Shown: in pieces, positions 1 through 4,806 of the stretch
How the letters are laid out: every line of letters begins with the position of its first letter
Position numbering within the stretch: position 1 is the stretch's first letter
The notes under the pieces: model-generated
Seen by the model: the letters and a program-made list of their open reading frames with translations, nothing else
What the model was told of the DNA's origin: nothing
Database searches by the model: none
DNA from: Clostridiaceae bacterium
GTDB lineage: Bacteria > Bacillota > Clostridia > Acetivibrionales > DUMC01
Reading direction: 5' to 3'
Length of the DNA: 5,995 bases
Assembly: GCA_012512865.1 (NCBI GenBank)
Contig: JAAZDH010000248.1
Span: 1-5,995 of the forward strand
Program-made: the position numbers and the translations under genes

Positions 1-166
1 ACGGGTGTACCCAGTCAAGGCCAAGGTAATCCTTGCCAATGGCGGCAACAACTTCATAATCAATGATAAGCTCTGCAAAGGGCGGCCTTGAAGGGACAGT
101 TTTCCCTGTAATTATATCTACAAATCTCTTGATATCCGGCCTTGGATTCTTAACTGGTAAATTCAT
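1..166 (-). CDS. Uroporphyrinogen decarboxylase-like protein, N-terminal 55 residues (truncated by window edge)
   Basis: Only the first 55 codons lie in the window; the gene continues off the left edge. The ATG at 166-164 is preceded by a good ribosome binding site, GGGAGTGA, four bases upstream. The peptide begins MNLPVKNPRPDIKRFVDIIT and continues with a TVPSRPPFAELIIDYEVVAAIGKDY stretch split around residues 23-46. The pattern of an N-terminal helix, a G/K turn, then RPPFxELIID followed by a helix recalls the start of URO-D superfamily proteins. In anaerobic Clostridia many of these are not HemE but methyltransferase-like proteins (MtaA/CmuA type) associated with corrinoid methyl transfer. 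That family placement is from recalled pattern, and the metal-binding and catalytic residues lie outside the window. It could be a HemE paralogue or a methyltransferase, and the substrate cannot be inferred. The upstream region carries a -10-like TATAAT and paired direct repeats, annotated separately. Confidence 0.6.
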   Translation of the reverse strand, partial: MNLPVKNPRPDIKRFVDIITGKTVPSRPPFAELIIDYEVVAAIGKDYLGLDWVHP

Positions 167-203
167 AAAATCACTCCCTGGTTTTATTTTATTTGATTTT
201 TTT

Positions 204-267
204 ATTATATTTTTTCGTTTTAATTTTAACGCATTTAGTATTAATACATTCTAATTTTAACACATTT
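204..267 (-). promoter_or_regulatory. Putative promoter and operator-like repeats upstream of the URO-D-like gene
   Basis: Reading on the minus strand, a TATAAT hexamer lies at 209-204, about 40 bases before the start codon. No good -35 hexamer is visible at the expected distance; GTTAAA at 230-225 is the nearest candidate, with a short 15-bp spacer. Two direct repeats (plus strand TAATTTTAACGCATTT at 221-236 and TAATTTTAACACATTT at 252-267, 15 of 16 identical) start 31 bp apart, close to three helical turns. The perfect palindrome GTATTAATAC (238-247) lies between them. Repeats in helical phase that overlap a promoter suggest a regulator binding site, but no regulator is identified and the extreme AT content makes chance repeats more likely. 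Confidence 0.35.
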
Positions 268-369
268 CATCCTTAATTTAAATTCTAAACTGTTATGCTG
301 TTATGCTCATCTATGCTCATTTCTTGTTTTTTAGTTTATGCCAAAATTTGCACGCGGAAAATACTTTTA

Positions 370-640
370 ATAACTGGTACCTGAACCAAGGGAGCCCTTC
401 CATCCCGGTACCCTTCTTCCTAGCATATCTTGCTCCTTAATGTTAATATAAATTCAAAAACATCAAATACCGGCTGCACCTGGTCCTCGTGTTCCCATAC
501 ACATGTTGCGACAGGTTTCCACAGGGTTTGTGCTTTTTTCCTTCTTCCCAAAGCAATTGCTTCCAGGACCACCGTCATCAGGCAACAAATGTTGGAATGG
601 CATTTTAGATATTGGTTCTTCCGCAAATCCAGTTGAATCC
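370..640. other. Unassigned less AT-rich island in an otherwise AT-rich spacer; possible decayed gene
   Basis: This stretch has visibly higher GC than the flanking DNA on both sides. It supports open frames of about 68 codons on both strands (420-626 minus from a TTG, 430-636 plus), neither with a convincing ribosome binding site. The minus frame reads ALGRRKKAQTLWKPVATCVW near its middle, which looks protein-like, but I do not recognise the family. At the left edge, two GGTACC palindromes (376-381 and 407-412) can pair around an inner AAGG-GAGC-CCTT hairpin (388-399). The island could be a remnant of a transposase or other gene, or a structured non-coding element. Nothing in it is diagnostic. 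Confidence 0.25.
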
Positions 641-912
641 ATTATAGAATAAATATGCTATATTTAAGAATGATTTATTACTGATCTATAAAACTGCATT
701 TGTTTCTATGCAACCTGAATTGCGAAAGAACCTGAATATTTCCATTAAGCGGTGTGAAGCAGATTTAAATAAAGAAAAGCAAACATTCTATTTTATGAAT
801 AATTTAATTTGTTTTTATACATGATATAAACATGCAACACCATATATCACGCGCTTTTGAAAAATTGTATCCATGCATCTTTGGCGCCATTTATCAATTT
901 AATATTAATACA

Positions 913-953
913 TACATTTATATATACATTTATACATGTACATGCATTTATAC
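913..953. repeat. Short imperfect repeats of TACATTTATA
   Basis: TACATTTATA occurs at 913-922 and 925-934, and GCATTTATAC, a near copy, at 944-953. The second and third copies flank the palindrome TACATGTA (933-940). This is low-complexity DNA and may have arisen by slippage. It is immediately upstream of a longer palindrome and a possible small gene, so a regulatory role is conceivable but unsupported. Confidence 0.5.
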
Positions 954-964
954 ATCCATGAATA

Positions 965-978
965 CATGTGCGCACATG
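965..978. promoter_or_regulatory. 14-bp perfect palindrome, possible operator
   Basis: CATGTGCGCACATG is a perfect 14-bp palindrome with a GC-rich core, unusual in this AT-rich stretch. It sits 40 bp before the ATT codon of the small plus-strand ORF at 1018. A dimeric repressor site is a natural reading, but no -35/-10 pair is obvious beside it and no regulator gene is in the window. Confidence 0.3.
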
Positions 979-1017
979 CCATGAAAGCATAATATTGGAG
1001 AATGGGAGTGATACAAT

Positions 1018-1170
1018 ATTAAAACCCAGGACAAGTACCCGGCAACTAAACTAAACGACCATGACAGGAAAGTGCTTAGTAAATATACAAAATTTTACAC
1101 AAACATGATAGAGAGCAATACCGCTTCGGTAAACAACTCCATGGATGAAAGATACAATAAAAAAATATGA
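1018..1170 (+). CDS. Possible small protein (50 aa) with an ATT start codon
   Basis: An open frame of 50 codons ends at a TGA (1168-1170). It has no ATG, GTG or TTG at its beginning, but an ATT codon at 1018 stands six bases after a good ribosome binding site, GGGAGTGA (1004-1011). The same motif precedes the URO-D-like gene at the left edge of the window. ATT starts are rare but known, for example in infC. The peptide (IKTQDKYPATKLNDHDRKVL, continuing to SMDERYNKKI) is hydrophilic, rich in Lys, Asn, Asp and Tyr, with no membrane segment and no Cys. Its composition looks protein-like, but I do not recognise the family. An ATG at 1002 is in a different frame and reads only five further codons, so a frameshifted older gene is an alternative. 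The 3' half is antisense to the minus-strand ORF at 1076-1279; at most one is likely to be a real gene over the overlap. Confidence 0.25.
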   Translation: MKTQDKYPATKLNDHDRKVLSKYTKFYTNMIESNTASVNNSMDERYNKKI

Positions 1171-1279
1171 TATTGGTTTTGCATGGTTTTGTTATATTTT
1201 TGTCACATAAATTTAATATAATCCAATGAAAAATGTGGTATAATATAATTGCCACAGCCAATAATACTAAATTTTTCAT
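1076..1279 (-). CDS. Possible small hydrophobic membrane peptide (67 aa), toxin-like
   Basis: The ATG at 1279-1277 is preceded by AAAAGGAGGAACAAAA, one of the strongest ribosome binding sites in the window, with seven bases between AGGAGG and the start. The peptide opens with MKNLVLLAVAIILYHIFHWI and continues ILNLCDKN, giving one clear transmembrane segment at about residues 3-25. The tail contains KNITKPCK and is rich in Cys, Phe and Tyr, with no recognised domain. A short hydrophobic peptide with a very strong ribosome binding site is typical of type I toxins, but the family is not recognised. The distal part (1170-1076) is antisense to the small ORF at 1018-1170 and could be a shadow of it. 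No convincing promoter was found upstream on the minus strand. Confidence 0.35.
   Translation of the reverse strand: MKNLVLLAVAIILYHIFHWIILNLCDKNITKPCKTNIIFFYCIFHPWSCLPKRYCSLSCLCKILYIY
1236..1244 (+). promoter_or_regulatory. Extended -10 promoter for a short plus-strand RNA
   Basis: TGGTATAAT (1236-1244) is a perfect TGnTATAAT extended -10 element. No good -35 hexamer lies 16-18 bp upstream; extended -10 promoters can do without one. Transcription would start near 1251 and meet the terminator ending at 1387. The region is AT-rich, so a chance match is possible. A second TATAAT lies at 1217-1222 with TTGTCA (1200-1205) only 11 bp ahead, too short a spacer. Confidence 0.4.
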
Positions 1280-1387
1280 TTTTGTTCCTCCTTTTAATAT
1301 AGATTGTTGATTTGTTTGAGTTTAGTTGATGAAGCACTTGTAAATTTGGAATCATTTATAAATTAGTAATTTAGTGCTTCTTTTTTT
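1251..1387 (+). ncRNA. Putative small RNA, antisense to the start of the hydrophobic-peptide ORF
   Basis: The extended -10 element at 1236-1244 and the intrinsic terminator at 1331-1387 would define a transcript of roughly 137 nt. It contains no ORF with a ribosome binding site. It would be complementary to the ribosome binding site, start codon and first ten or so codons of the minus-strand hydrophobic peptide (start at 1279). That is what an antisense regulator of translation would cover. Alternatively the terminator simply ends a transcript from the 1018-1170 ORF. The 5' end is predicted only from the promoter motif. Confidence 0.3.
1331..1387 (+). terminator. Rho-independent terminator (long hairpin and T7 tract)
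   Basis: GAAGCACT (1331-1338) pairs perfectly with AGTGCTTC (1373-1380). An inner AAATT/AATTT stem (1342-1346 with 1368-1372) extends it past a small 3-nt bulge on one side. Seven T residues follow at once (1381-1387), so it acts on plus-strand transcripts; the minus strand lacks a T tract after the hairpin. The loop is long (about 21 nt) and AT-rich. It insulates the SRP RNA promoter 36 bp downstream from upstream transcription. Confidence 0.75.
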
Positions 1388-1422
1388 CACTGCTTTGCCT
1401 TTCTTGTTTTATTCTTTTGCTC

Positions 1423-1451
1423 TTGAAATATGCCCCTTTTTTATTTATAAT
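1423..1451 (+). promoter_or_regulatory. Sigma-A type promoter of the SRP RNA gene
   Basis: TTGAAA (1423-1428) and TATAAT (1446-1451) are separated by exactly 17 bp, matching the housekeeping consensus at 4 of 6 and 6 of 6 positions. The predicted start is near 1458, about 40 nt before the base-paired 5' end of the mature SRP RNA. A 5' leader that is trimmed off is therefore expected, as known for Bacillus subtilis scRNA, whose precursor is cut by RNase III. Confidence 0.8.
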
Positions 1452-1497
1452 AATTATTGTTGTTATCAGCTATTGTTGTGTTTTAACAAGCCAGTTT

Positions 1498-1770
1498 TTG
1501 GCCATGCTAGATGGGGAGGTAGCGGTGCCCTGTACCTGCAACCCGCTATAGCAGGATTGAATCCCTGTTCGAGGCTTTTTCCCTGTGGGGTCTGCCCTGG
1601 GCAAGTGACGATGAGGTCCGGGTCTTGCGCAACGGGAAGCTGAAAACCCCGTCAGGTTCGGAAGAAAGCAGCGGTAATCAGTCCCTCCCGTGTGCCGCAA
1701 GGGTGCCTGGGTTGAGCCAACTACCTTGGTTACGCTTGGAGGGATAAGTCGAAAACAGGTGCATGGCCAA
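1498..1770 (+). ncRNA. ffs: Signal recognition particle RNA, large Gram-positive type (scRNA)
   Basis: This is the RNA scaffold of the signal recognition particle, which binds Ffh and targets ribosomes making membrane and secreted proteins to FtsY at the membrane. The ends close perfectly: TTGGCCATGC (1498-1507) pairs with GCATGGCCAA (1761-1770), giving about 273 nt, close to the 271 nt of B. subtilis scRNA. The Alu domain is present, with the conserved GGTGCCCTGTACC segment (1524-1536) containing the UGU turn. The S-domain helix 8 signature occurs at 1651-1672 (GTCAGGTTCG, then GAAGAAAGCAGC), with the GGAA tetraloop and the AGCAG side of the symmetric loop that binds the Ffh M domain. Relative to the common form GGTCCGGAAGGAAGCAGC it has two changes (GGTTCGGAAGAAAGCAGC) that preserve the loop. 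Exact mature ends are inferred from pairing. Its position before dnaX is typical of Firmicutes. Confidence 0.96.
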
Positions 1771-1788
1771 TTATAATTAACCGCAGGC

Positions 1789-1813
1789 AAAAGGACCGCT
1801 TAGGTCTTTTTTT
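1789..1813 (+). terminator. Rho-independent terminator of the SRP RNA gene
   Basis: AAAGGACC (1790-1797) pairs with GGTCTTTT (1803-1810) through one G-U pair, with a GCTTA loop, and the T run continues to 1813. It lies about 20 nt after the mature 3' end of the SRP RNA, leaving a short trailer to be removed. Confidence 0.85.
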
Positions 1814-1940
1814 ATAGCATGTTCTGCAGGATACCAATGCAAGGTGCTTGGGCAAGGTACTTATATACGGCGCTTGTGCAGGCTGTTTATGCAGGGTGAC
1901 CATGCAGGGTGCATAATGCAAAATCAAGGTGGGAAATTTA
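1814..1940 (+). other. dnaX leader region with short GCAGGGTG repeats
   Basis: Between the SRP RNA terminator and dnaX there is no gene and no clear -35/-10 pair. The sequence is rich in TGCAGG and TGCAAGG words; ATGCAGGGTG occurs exactly at 1889-1898 and 1902-1911, a 13-bp period. dnaX may be transcribed by read-through from the SRP RNA promoter or from a promoter I cannot recognise. The dnaX ribosome binding site AAGGTGG is at 1926-1932. Confidence 0.45.
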
Positions 1941-3671
1941 ATGTCATACATGGCCCTTTACCGGGAATGGAGGCCTTTGGTCTTTGACGATGTAGTGGAA
2001 CAGGAACATATTGTCAAGTCCTTGAAATACAGCGTAAAAACGGGCAGGATAGCCCATGCTTACCTTTTTTGCGGCACAAGAGGCACCGGTAAAACCACCA
2101 TGGCCCAAATATTTTCACGTGCAATCAACTGCAGGGAGCCTGACAACGGGAACCCGTGCAATAAATGCGACATATGCAGGGGGATCCTGTCAGGCAGCAT
2201 CCTTGATGTAATGGAAATTGATGCCGCTTCGAACAATAGCGTGGATAACATCAGGGACATAAGGGACGAAGTGATATATTCCCCTTCCCATGCGAAGTAC
2301 AAGGTGTACATTATAGATGAAGTGCACATGCTGTCCACCGGTGCTTTTAATGCGCTTCTGAAAACGCTGGAAGAACCTCCTTCCCACGTGGTATTCATCC
2401 TTGCAACAACGGAGCCCCACAAACTCCCTGCCACAATTTTATCAAGGTGCCAAAGATACGATTTCAGGAGGATAACGGCTGCAGGTATCGCGAAAAGGCT
2501 GCGCAGGATTTCAGCGGCAAACGGAATCGAGGTTGAAGACAGGGCAATAAGGCTGATTGCAAGCATTTCGGAGGGGGCCCTGCGCGATGCACTAAGCATA
2601 CTGGACCAGTGCATCTCCCTGGGAAGCAGTAAAATTACGTATTCCGACGTCCTGTCAATTACAGGGACAGCCAATGAACAGCTGGTGTCGGCATTCTTAA
2701 ATGCAATCATAAAAAGAGATATTGGCGGGATACTAATGCTGGTAAACCAGCTTGTCATGGAGGGGAAGGACATCGCCCAGTTCATTGCATCGCTTATATC
2801 CTATTGCAGGAACCTTCTTGTGTGCAAGATGGTTGAAGACACCAGGGACATCGAAGATATACTGGATGTATCCGGCGAATCCCTGGAGACAATAAAATCC
2901 CAAGCTGCCTGCCTGGGAAAAGAGGATATTGTGCATATTATAAACGAGCTATCCGGGCTCGAATCAAATTTAAAATGGTCAAATCATCCAAGGGTCATGC
3001 TTGAAGTAGCATTAATAAAGATTTGCACGAAAACAGCAGCGGCAGCAACAGCGATAGCAGAAGGAACAGGGCCGGAACAGGAGTTGCAAAAAGCAGGTAA
3101 TGGCGTATATCCAGGCCAGGCCAGCTTAATCAACCCGGAAAGCCCGGGCAACCGGCTTAAAGCAGGTATTACTGATAACCAGGACAACCCAGGCACCCTG
3201 GATGACCTGGCTAAAGCAGGTATCCCGGATGCAGACTGTATAACTGAAAAGCACGATTCCGACAATATAAACTTAAATGAAATATGGGATGAAACTTTAA
3301 AAGAACTGGGCAATGCCGGGAAAACGGTATTATGTGTTATTTTGCGCAAAGCTGAAATAATTAAACTTAATCCAAACTGTATAGGCATAGTTTTGCCGGG
3401 CAATGAAGGGGTAAACAAAAAAATTGTTTCCCAAGCTTCCAATATCAAGCTTATTGAAGAGATACTGAAGGATAAGCTGGGTGGCAGGGATGTCAGGGTG
3501 AAATGCCTTACGGAAAAAGACCTGGGGAATGCAGAAACTCTCAACCCAGGGGCTGTTAAAGGTGAAACGGCAAAAGGCTGCCAAAACGGCATCCCGGATG
3601 ATAAACACGTGAAAAAAATGCTGGATTTTGCAGCTACGCTCAATGCTCCTTTTAATGTATGTGAAGAGTGA
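1941..3671 (+). CDS. dnaX: DNA polymerase III subunit gamma/tau (clamp loader ATPase)
   Basis: DnaX is the AAA+ motor subunit of the replicative clamp loader, assembling with delta and delta-prime to load the beta sliding clamp. The ATG at 1941 is chosen because it gives the family start MSYMALYREWRP and lies eight bases after AAGGTGG; an in-frame GTG at 1929 would add four residues and overlap that site. The 576-residue product shows Walker A GTRGTGKT (45-52), a four-Cys zinc module (C64, C73, C76, C79), Walker B region IIDEVHML (124-131), sensor 1 ATTEP (155-159), the SRC arginine-finger motif (168-170) and sensor 2 GALRDALS (212-219). Domain III runs to about residue 365. An Ala/Gly/Pro-rich linker (365-440) contains three KAG repeats, then a tau-like C-terminal domain ends LDFAATLNAPFNVCEE. 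Full-length tau is expected. A7 tracts occur at 3417-3423 and 3612-3618 but are too far downstream to make a normal gamma. The stop codon lies in a GTGAC repeat. Confidence 0.98.
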   Translation: MSYMALYREWRPLVFDDVVEQEHIVKSLKYSVKTGRIAHAYLFCGTRGTGKTTMAQIFSRAINCREPDNGNPCNKCDICRGILSGSILDVMEIDAASNNSVDNIRDIRDEVIYSPSHAKYKVYIIDEVHMLSTGAFNALLKTLEEPPSHVVFILATTEPHKLPATILSRCQRYDFRRITAAGIAKRLRRISAANGIEVEDRAIRLIASISEGALRDALSILDQCISLGSSKITYSDVLSITGTANEQLVSAFLNAIIKRDIGGILMLVNQLVMEGKDIAQFIASLISYCRNLLVCKMVEDTRDIEDILDVSGESLETIKSQAACLGKEDIVHIINELSGLESNLKWSNHPRVMLEVALIKICTKTAAAATAIAEGTGPEQELQKAGNGVYPGQASLINPESPGNRLKAGITDNQDNPGTLDDLAKAGIPDADCITEKHDSDNINLNEIWDETLKELGNAGKTVLCVILRKAEIIKLNPNCIGIVLPGNEGVNKKIVSQASNIKLIEEILKDKLGGRDVRVKCLTEKDLGNAETLNPGAVKGETAKGCQNGIPDDKHVKKMLDFAATLNAPFNVCEE

Positions 3672-3765
3672 CACAGGGACGTGACACAAATGACGGGGGT
3701 AATGTCACCAGGGTGACACAGACACAGTGACATAGGGACGGGGGTGACGTCACGTGATACGTGAC
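3668..3765. repeat. Array of GTGAC-based palindromic repeats between dnaX and ybaB
   Basis: GTGACACAGGGACG-like units start at 3668, 3681, 3713 and 3727, the last reading GTGACATAGGGACGGGGG. Between and after them are inverted copies that make hairpins. TGTCACC/GGTGACA (3703-3709 with 3712-3718) has a 2-nt gap, GTGACGTCAC (3744-3753) is a perfect palindrome, and GTCACGT/ACGTGAC (3749-3755 with 3759-3765) has a 3-nt loop. Similar GTGACACAGGGACGG elements are, as I recall, dispersed in many copies in some Clostridia and resemble REP-type repeats mobilised by Y1 transposases. The dnaX stop codon (3669-3671) is part of the first unit. No T tract follows, so it is not a standard terminator, though it could attenuate or stabilise the dnaX-ybaB transcript. 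Confidence 0.8.
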
Positions 3766-3808
3766 AGGCAGCGCACACGCAATATGTAAAATGCTAGGAG
3801 GTTTTTTT

Positions 3809-4156
3809 ATGGCAAGAGGTGGATTTCAAGGTTTCGGCAAGGTTCCCAACATGGGAAATATTATGAAACAAGCCCAAAAGATGCAAAGAGAAATGGCAAA
3901 ACTTCAAGAAGAGCTTGAAAACATGACTTTTGAAGCCAGTGCAGGAGGTGGAGCCGTAACCGTTGTGGCAACAGGTAAGAAGGAGATACAGGAAATAAAA
4001 ATAAATCCTGAAGTTGTTGACCCCGAAGATGTTGAAATGCTTCAAGACCTTATACTTGCAGCCGTAAACGAAGCACTTAGGAAGGCGGAAGAAACGGTGA
4101 ATAACGAAATGAGTAAATTAACCGGGGGGCTTGGAGGTATTCCGGGCTTGTTTTAA
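3809..4156 (+). CDS. ybaB: YbaB/EbfC family nucleoid-associated protein
   Basis: This small dimeric DNA-binding protein is thought to associate with the nucleoid and is almost always encoded between dnaX and recR. The ATG at 3809 is set by a perfect AGGAGG (3796-3801) seven T residues upstream; a longer frame from a GTG at 3761 would run back through the GTGAC repeats and is rejected. The 115-residue product matches the family's usual size. It has a Gly-rich start (MARGGFQGFGKVPNM), a long helix (NIMKQAQKMQREMAKLQEEL, residues 14-33), the family core ASAGGGAVTVVATGKKEIQEIKI, then NPEVVDPEDVEMLQDLILAA and a C-terminal helix NEALRKAEETVNNEMSKLTG, ending GLGGIPGLF. It lies 38 bp before recR with no terminator between, so the two are probably co-transcribed. 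It is also called EbfC from Borrelia work; the precise role remains uncertain in the family. Confidence 0.96.
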   Translation: MARGGFQGFGKVPNMGNIMKQAQKMQREMAKLQEELENMTFEASAGGGAVTVVATGKKEIQEIKINPEVVDPEDVEMLQDLILAAVNEALRKAEETVNNEMSKLTGGLGGIPGLF

Positions 4157-4168
4157 CCTTGTTTTAAC
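4147..4168 (+). repeat. Exact 11-bp tandem duplication at the ybaB stop codon
   Basis: CTTGTTTTAAC occurs at 4147-4157 and again, directly adjoining, at 4158-4168. The first copy encodes the last ybaB codons and its TAA; the second is in the ybaB-recR spacer. It is probably a local slippage event with no effect on either protein. Confidence 0.8.
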
Positions 4169-4194
4169 ATTAACGGCGTTGAGGATGGTGTATA

Positions 4195-4794
4195 ATGAGC
4201 TACTTTGTAACACCGATAGCAAAGCTTATCGAGGAGTTTGAAAAACTGCCCGGTATAGGCCCTAAGTCTGCGCAAAGATTGGCATTTTACGTGGTTAATC
4301 TCCCCCCGGAAAAGGCCTTGAAACTTGCAAACGCTATAAAAGAAGCAAAGGAGAAAGTCAAATACTGCTCCGTTTGTGGAAATCTTACCGACAAGGACCC
4401 CTGCATGGTTTGCAACTCTGAAAACAGGGACCGGAGCGTTATTTGCGTTGTTGAAAATCCCAGGGACATTGTGGCCATGGAAAAAACCCGCGAATTTAAA
4501 GGTCTTTACCATGTGCTGCACGGTGCGATATCCCCCATGGAAGGTATAGGTCCTGAAGATATAAAAATAAAGGAATTGCTGTCCAGGCTCCAACCCGGGG
4601 AAGTAAAAGAAATAATCATCGCCACCAATCCGAATATTGAAGGAGAAGCCACGGCAATGTACATTGCCAAATTACTAAAGCCCCTGGGAATCAAGACAAC
4701 CCGCATAGCTCACGGTATCCCGGTGGGCGGGGATCTTGAATATGCCGACGAGGTAACCCTTGCCAAGGCGCTGCAAGGCCGCCGCGAGATATAA
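4195..4794 (+). CDS. recR: Recombination mediator protein RecR
   Basis: RecR acts with RecO and RecF to load RecA onto SSB-coated single-stranded gaps during recombinational repair. The 199-residue length is the family norm. An N-terminal helix-hairpin-helix spans about residues 8-32 (LIEEFEKLPGIGPKSAQRLA). A four-Cys zinc finger follows (C58, C61, C70, C73; CSVCGNLTDKDPCMVC). The Toprim domain starts at VICVVENPRD (82-91) with the conserved Glu87. It continues through YHVLHGAISPMEGIGPEDI (105-123) and the ATNPNIEGEATAMYI segment (143-157). The C-terminal motif is RIAHGIPVGGDLEYADEVTL (170-189). The ATG at 4195 follows a GAGG (4181-4184) ten bases upstream. It is the last plus-strand gene in the window and converges on the ATPase gene with 12 bp between stop codons. 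No hairpin terminator is visible in that gap. Confidence 0.98.
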   Translation: MSYFVTPIAKLIEEFEKLPGIGPKSAQRLAFYVVNLPPEKALKLANAIKEAKEKVKYCSVCGNLTDKDPCMVCNSENRDRSVICVVENPRDIVAMEKTREFKGLYHVLHGAISPMEGIGPEDIKIKELLSRLQPGEVKEIIIATNPNIEGEATAMYIAKLLKPLGIKTTRIAHGIPVGGDLEYADEVTLAKALQGRREI

Positions 4795-4806
4795 GATGGC
4801 CGCCGA

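Larger units (their letters stand above)
641..1000. other. AT-rich intergenic stretch with no recognised gene
   Basis: I see no supported gene here. A 38-codon frame from the ATG at 708 encodes a hydrophilic peptide (MQPELRKNLNISIKRCEADL...) but lacks a ribosome binding site and family resemblance. The rest is AT-rich DNA with short repeats and palindromes, notably the ACATTTATA repeats at 913-953 and the palindrome at 965-978. Confidence 0.5.

Noticed and set aside
376..412. T-box or cobalamin riboswitch upstream of the URO-D-like gene
   Set aside because: The GGTACC pair and inner hairpin suggested structure, but there is no AGGGTGGNACCGCG T-box motif, no B12 box, and no terminator hairpin before the gene.
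1374..1643. Plus-strand open frame (89 codons) and minus-strand frame 1470-1790 over the SRP RNA
   Set aside because: Both lie across the SRP RNA gene, whose structure and signatures fully explain this DNA.
2060..2785. Long minus-strand open frame (241 codons) inside dnaX
   Set aside because: It is fully antisense to the conserved DnaX ATPase domain, has no family resemblance and its composition (Ser/Leu-rich) is typical of a shadow of a real gene.
3417..3423. A7 tract as a programmed frameshift site for a short gamma form of DnaX
   Set aside because: The zero-frame codons are AAC AAA AAA ATT, and a shift would stop only near residue 505, well past the usual gamma end. A second A7 at 3612-3618 is even closer to the C-terminus. 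No X XXY YYZ heptamer with a following hairpin was seen near residues 365-440.
2984..3778. Minus-strand open frame (264 codons) from the GTGAC repeats through the dnaX 3' end
   Set aside because: It starts inside the repeat array and reads antisense to dnaX; peptides of the VTPVPMSLCLCH kind are a simple translation of the repeat.
3672..3808. CRISPR array between dnaX and ybaB
   Set aside because: The repeat units are short, irregularly spaced and inverted relative to each other, with no uniform spacers.
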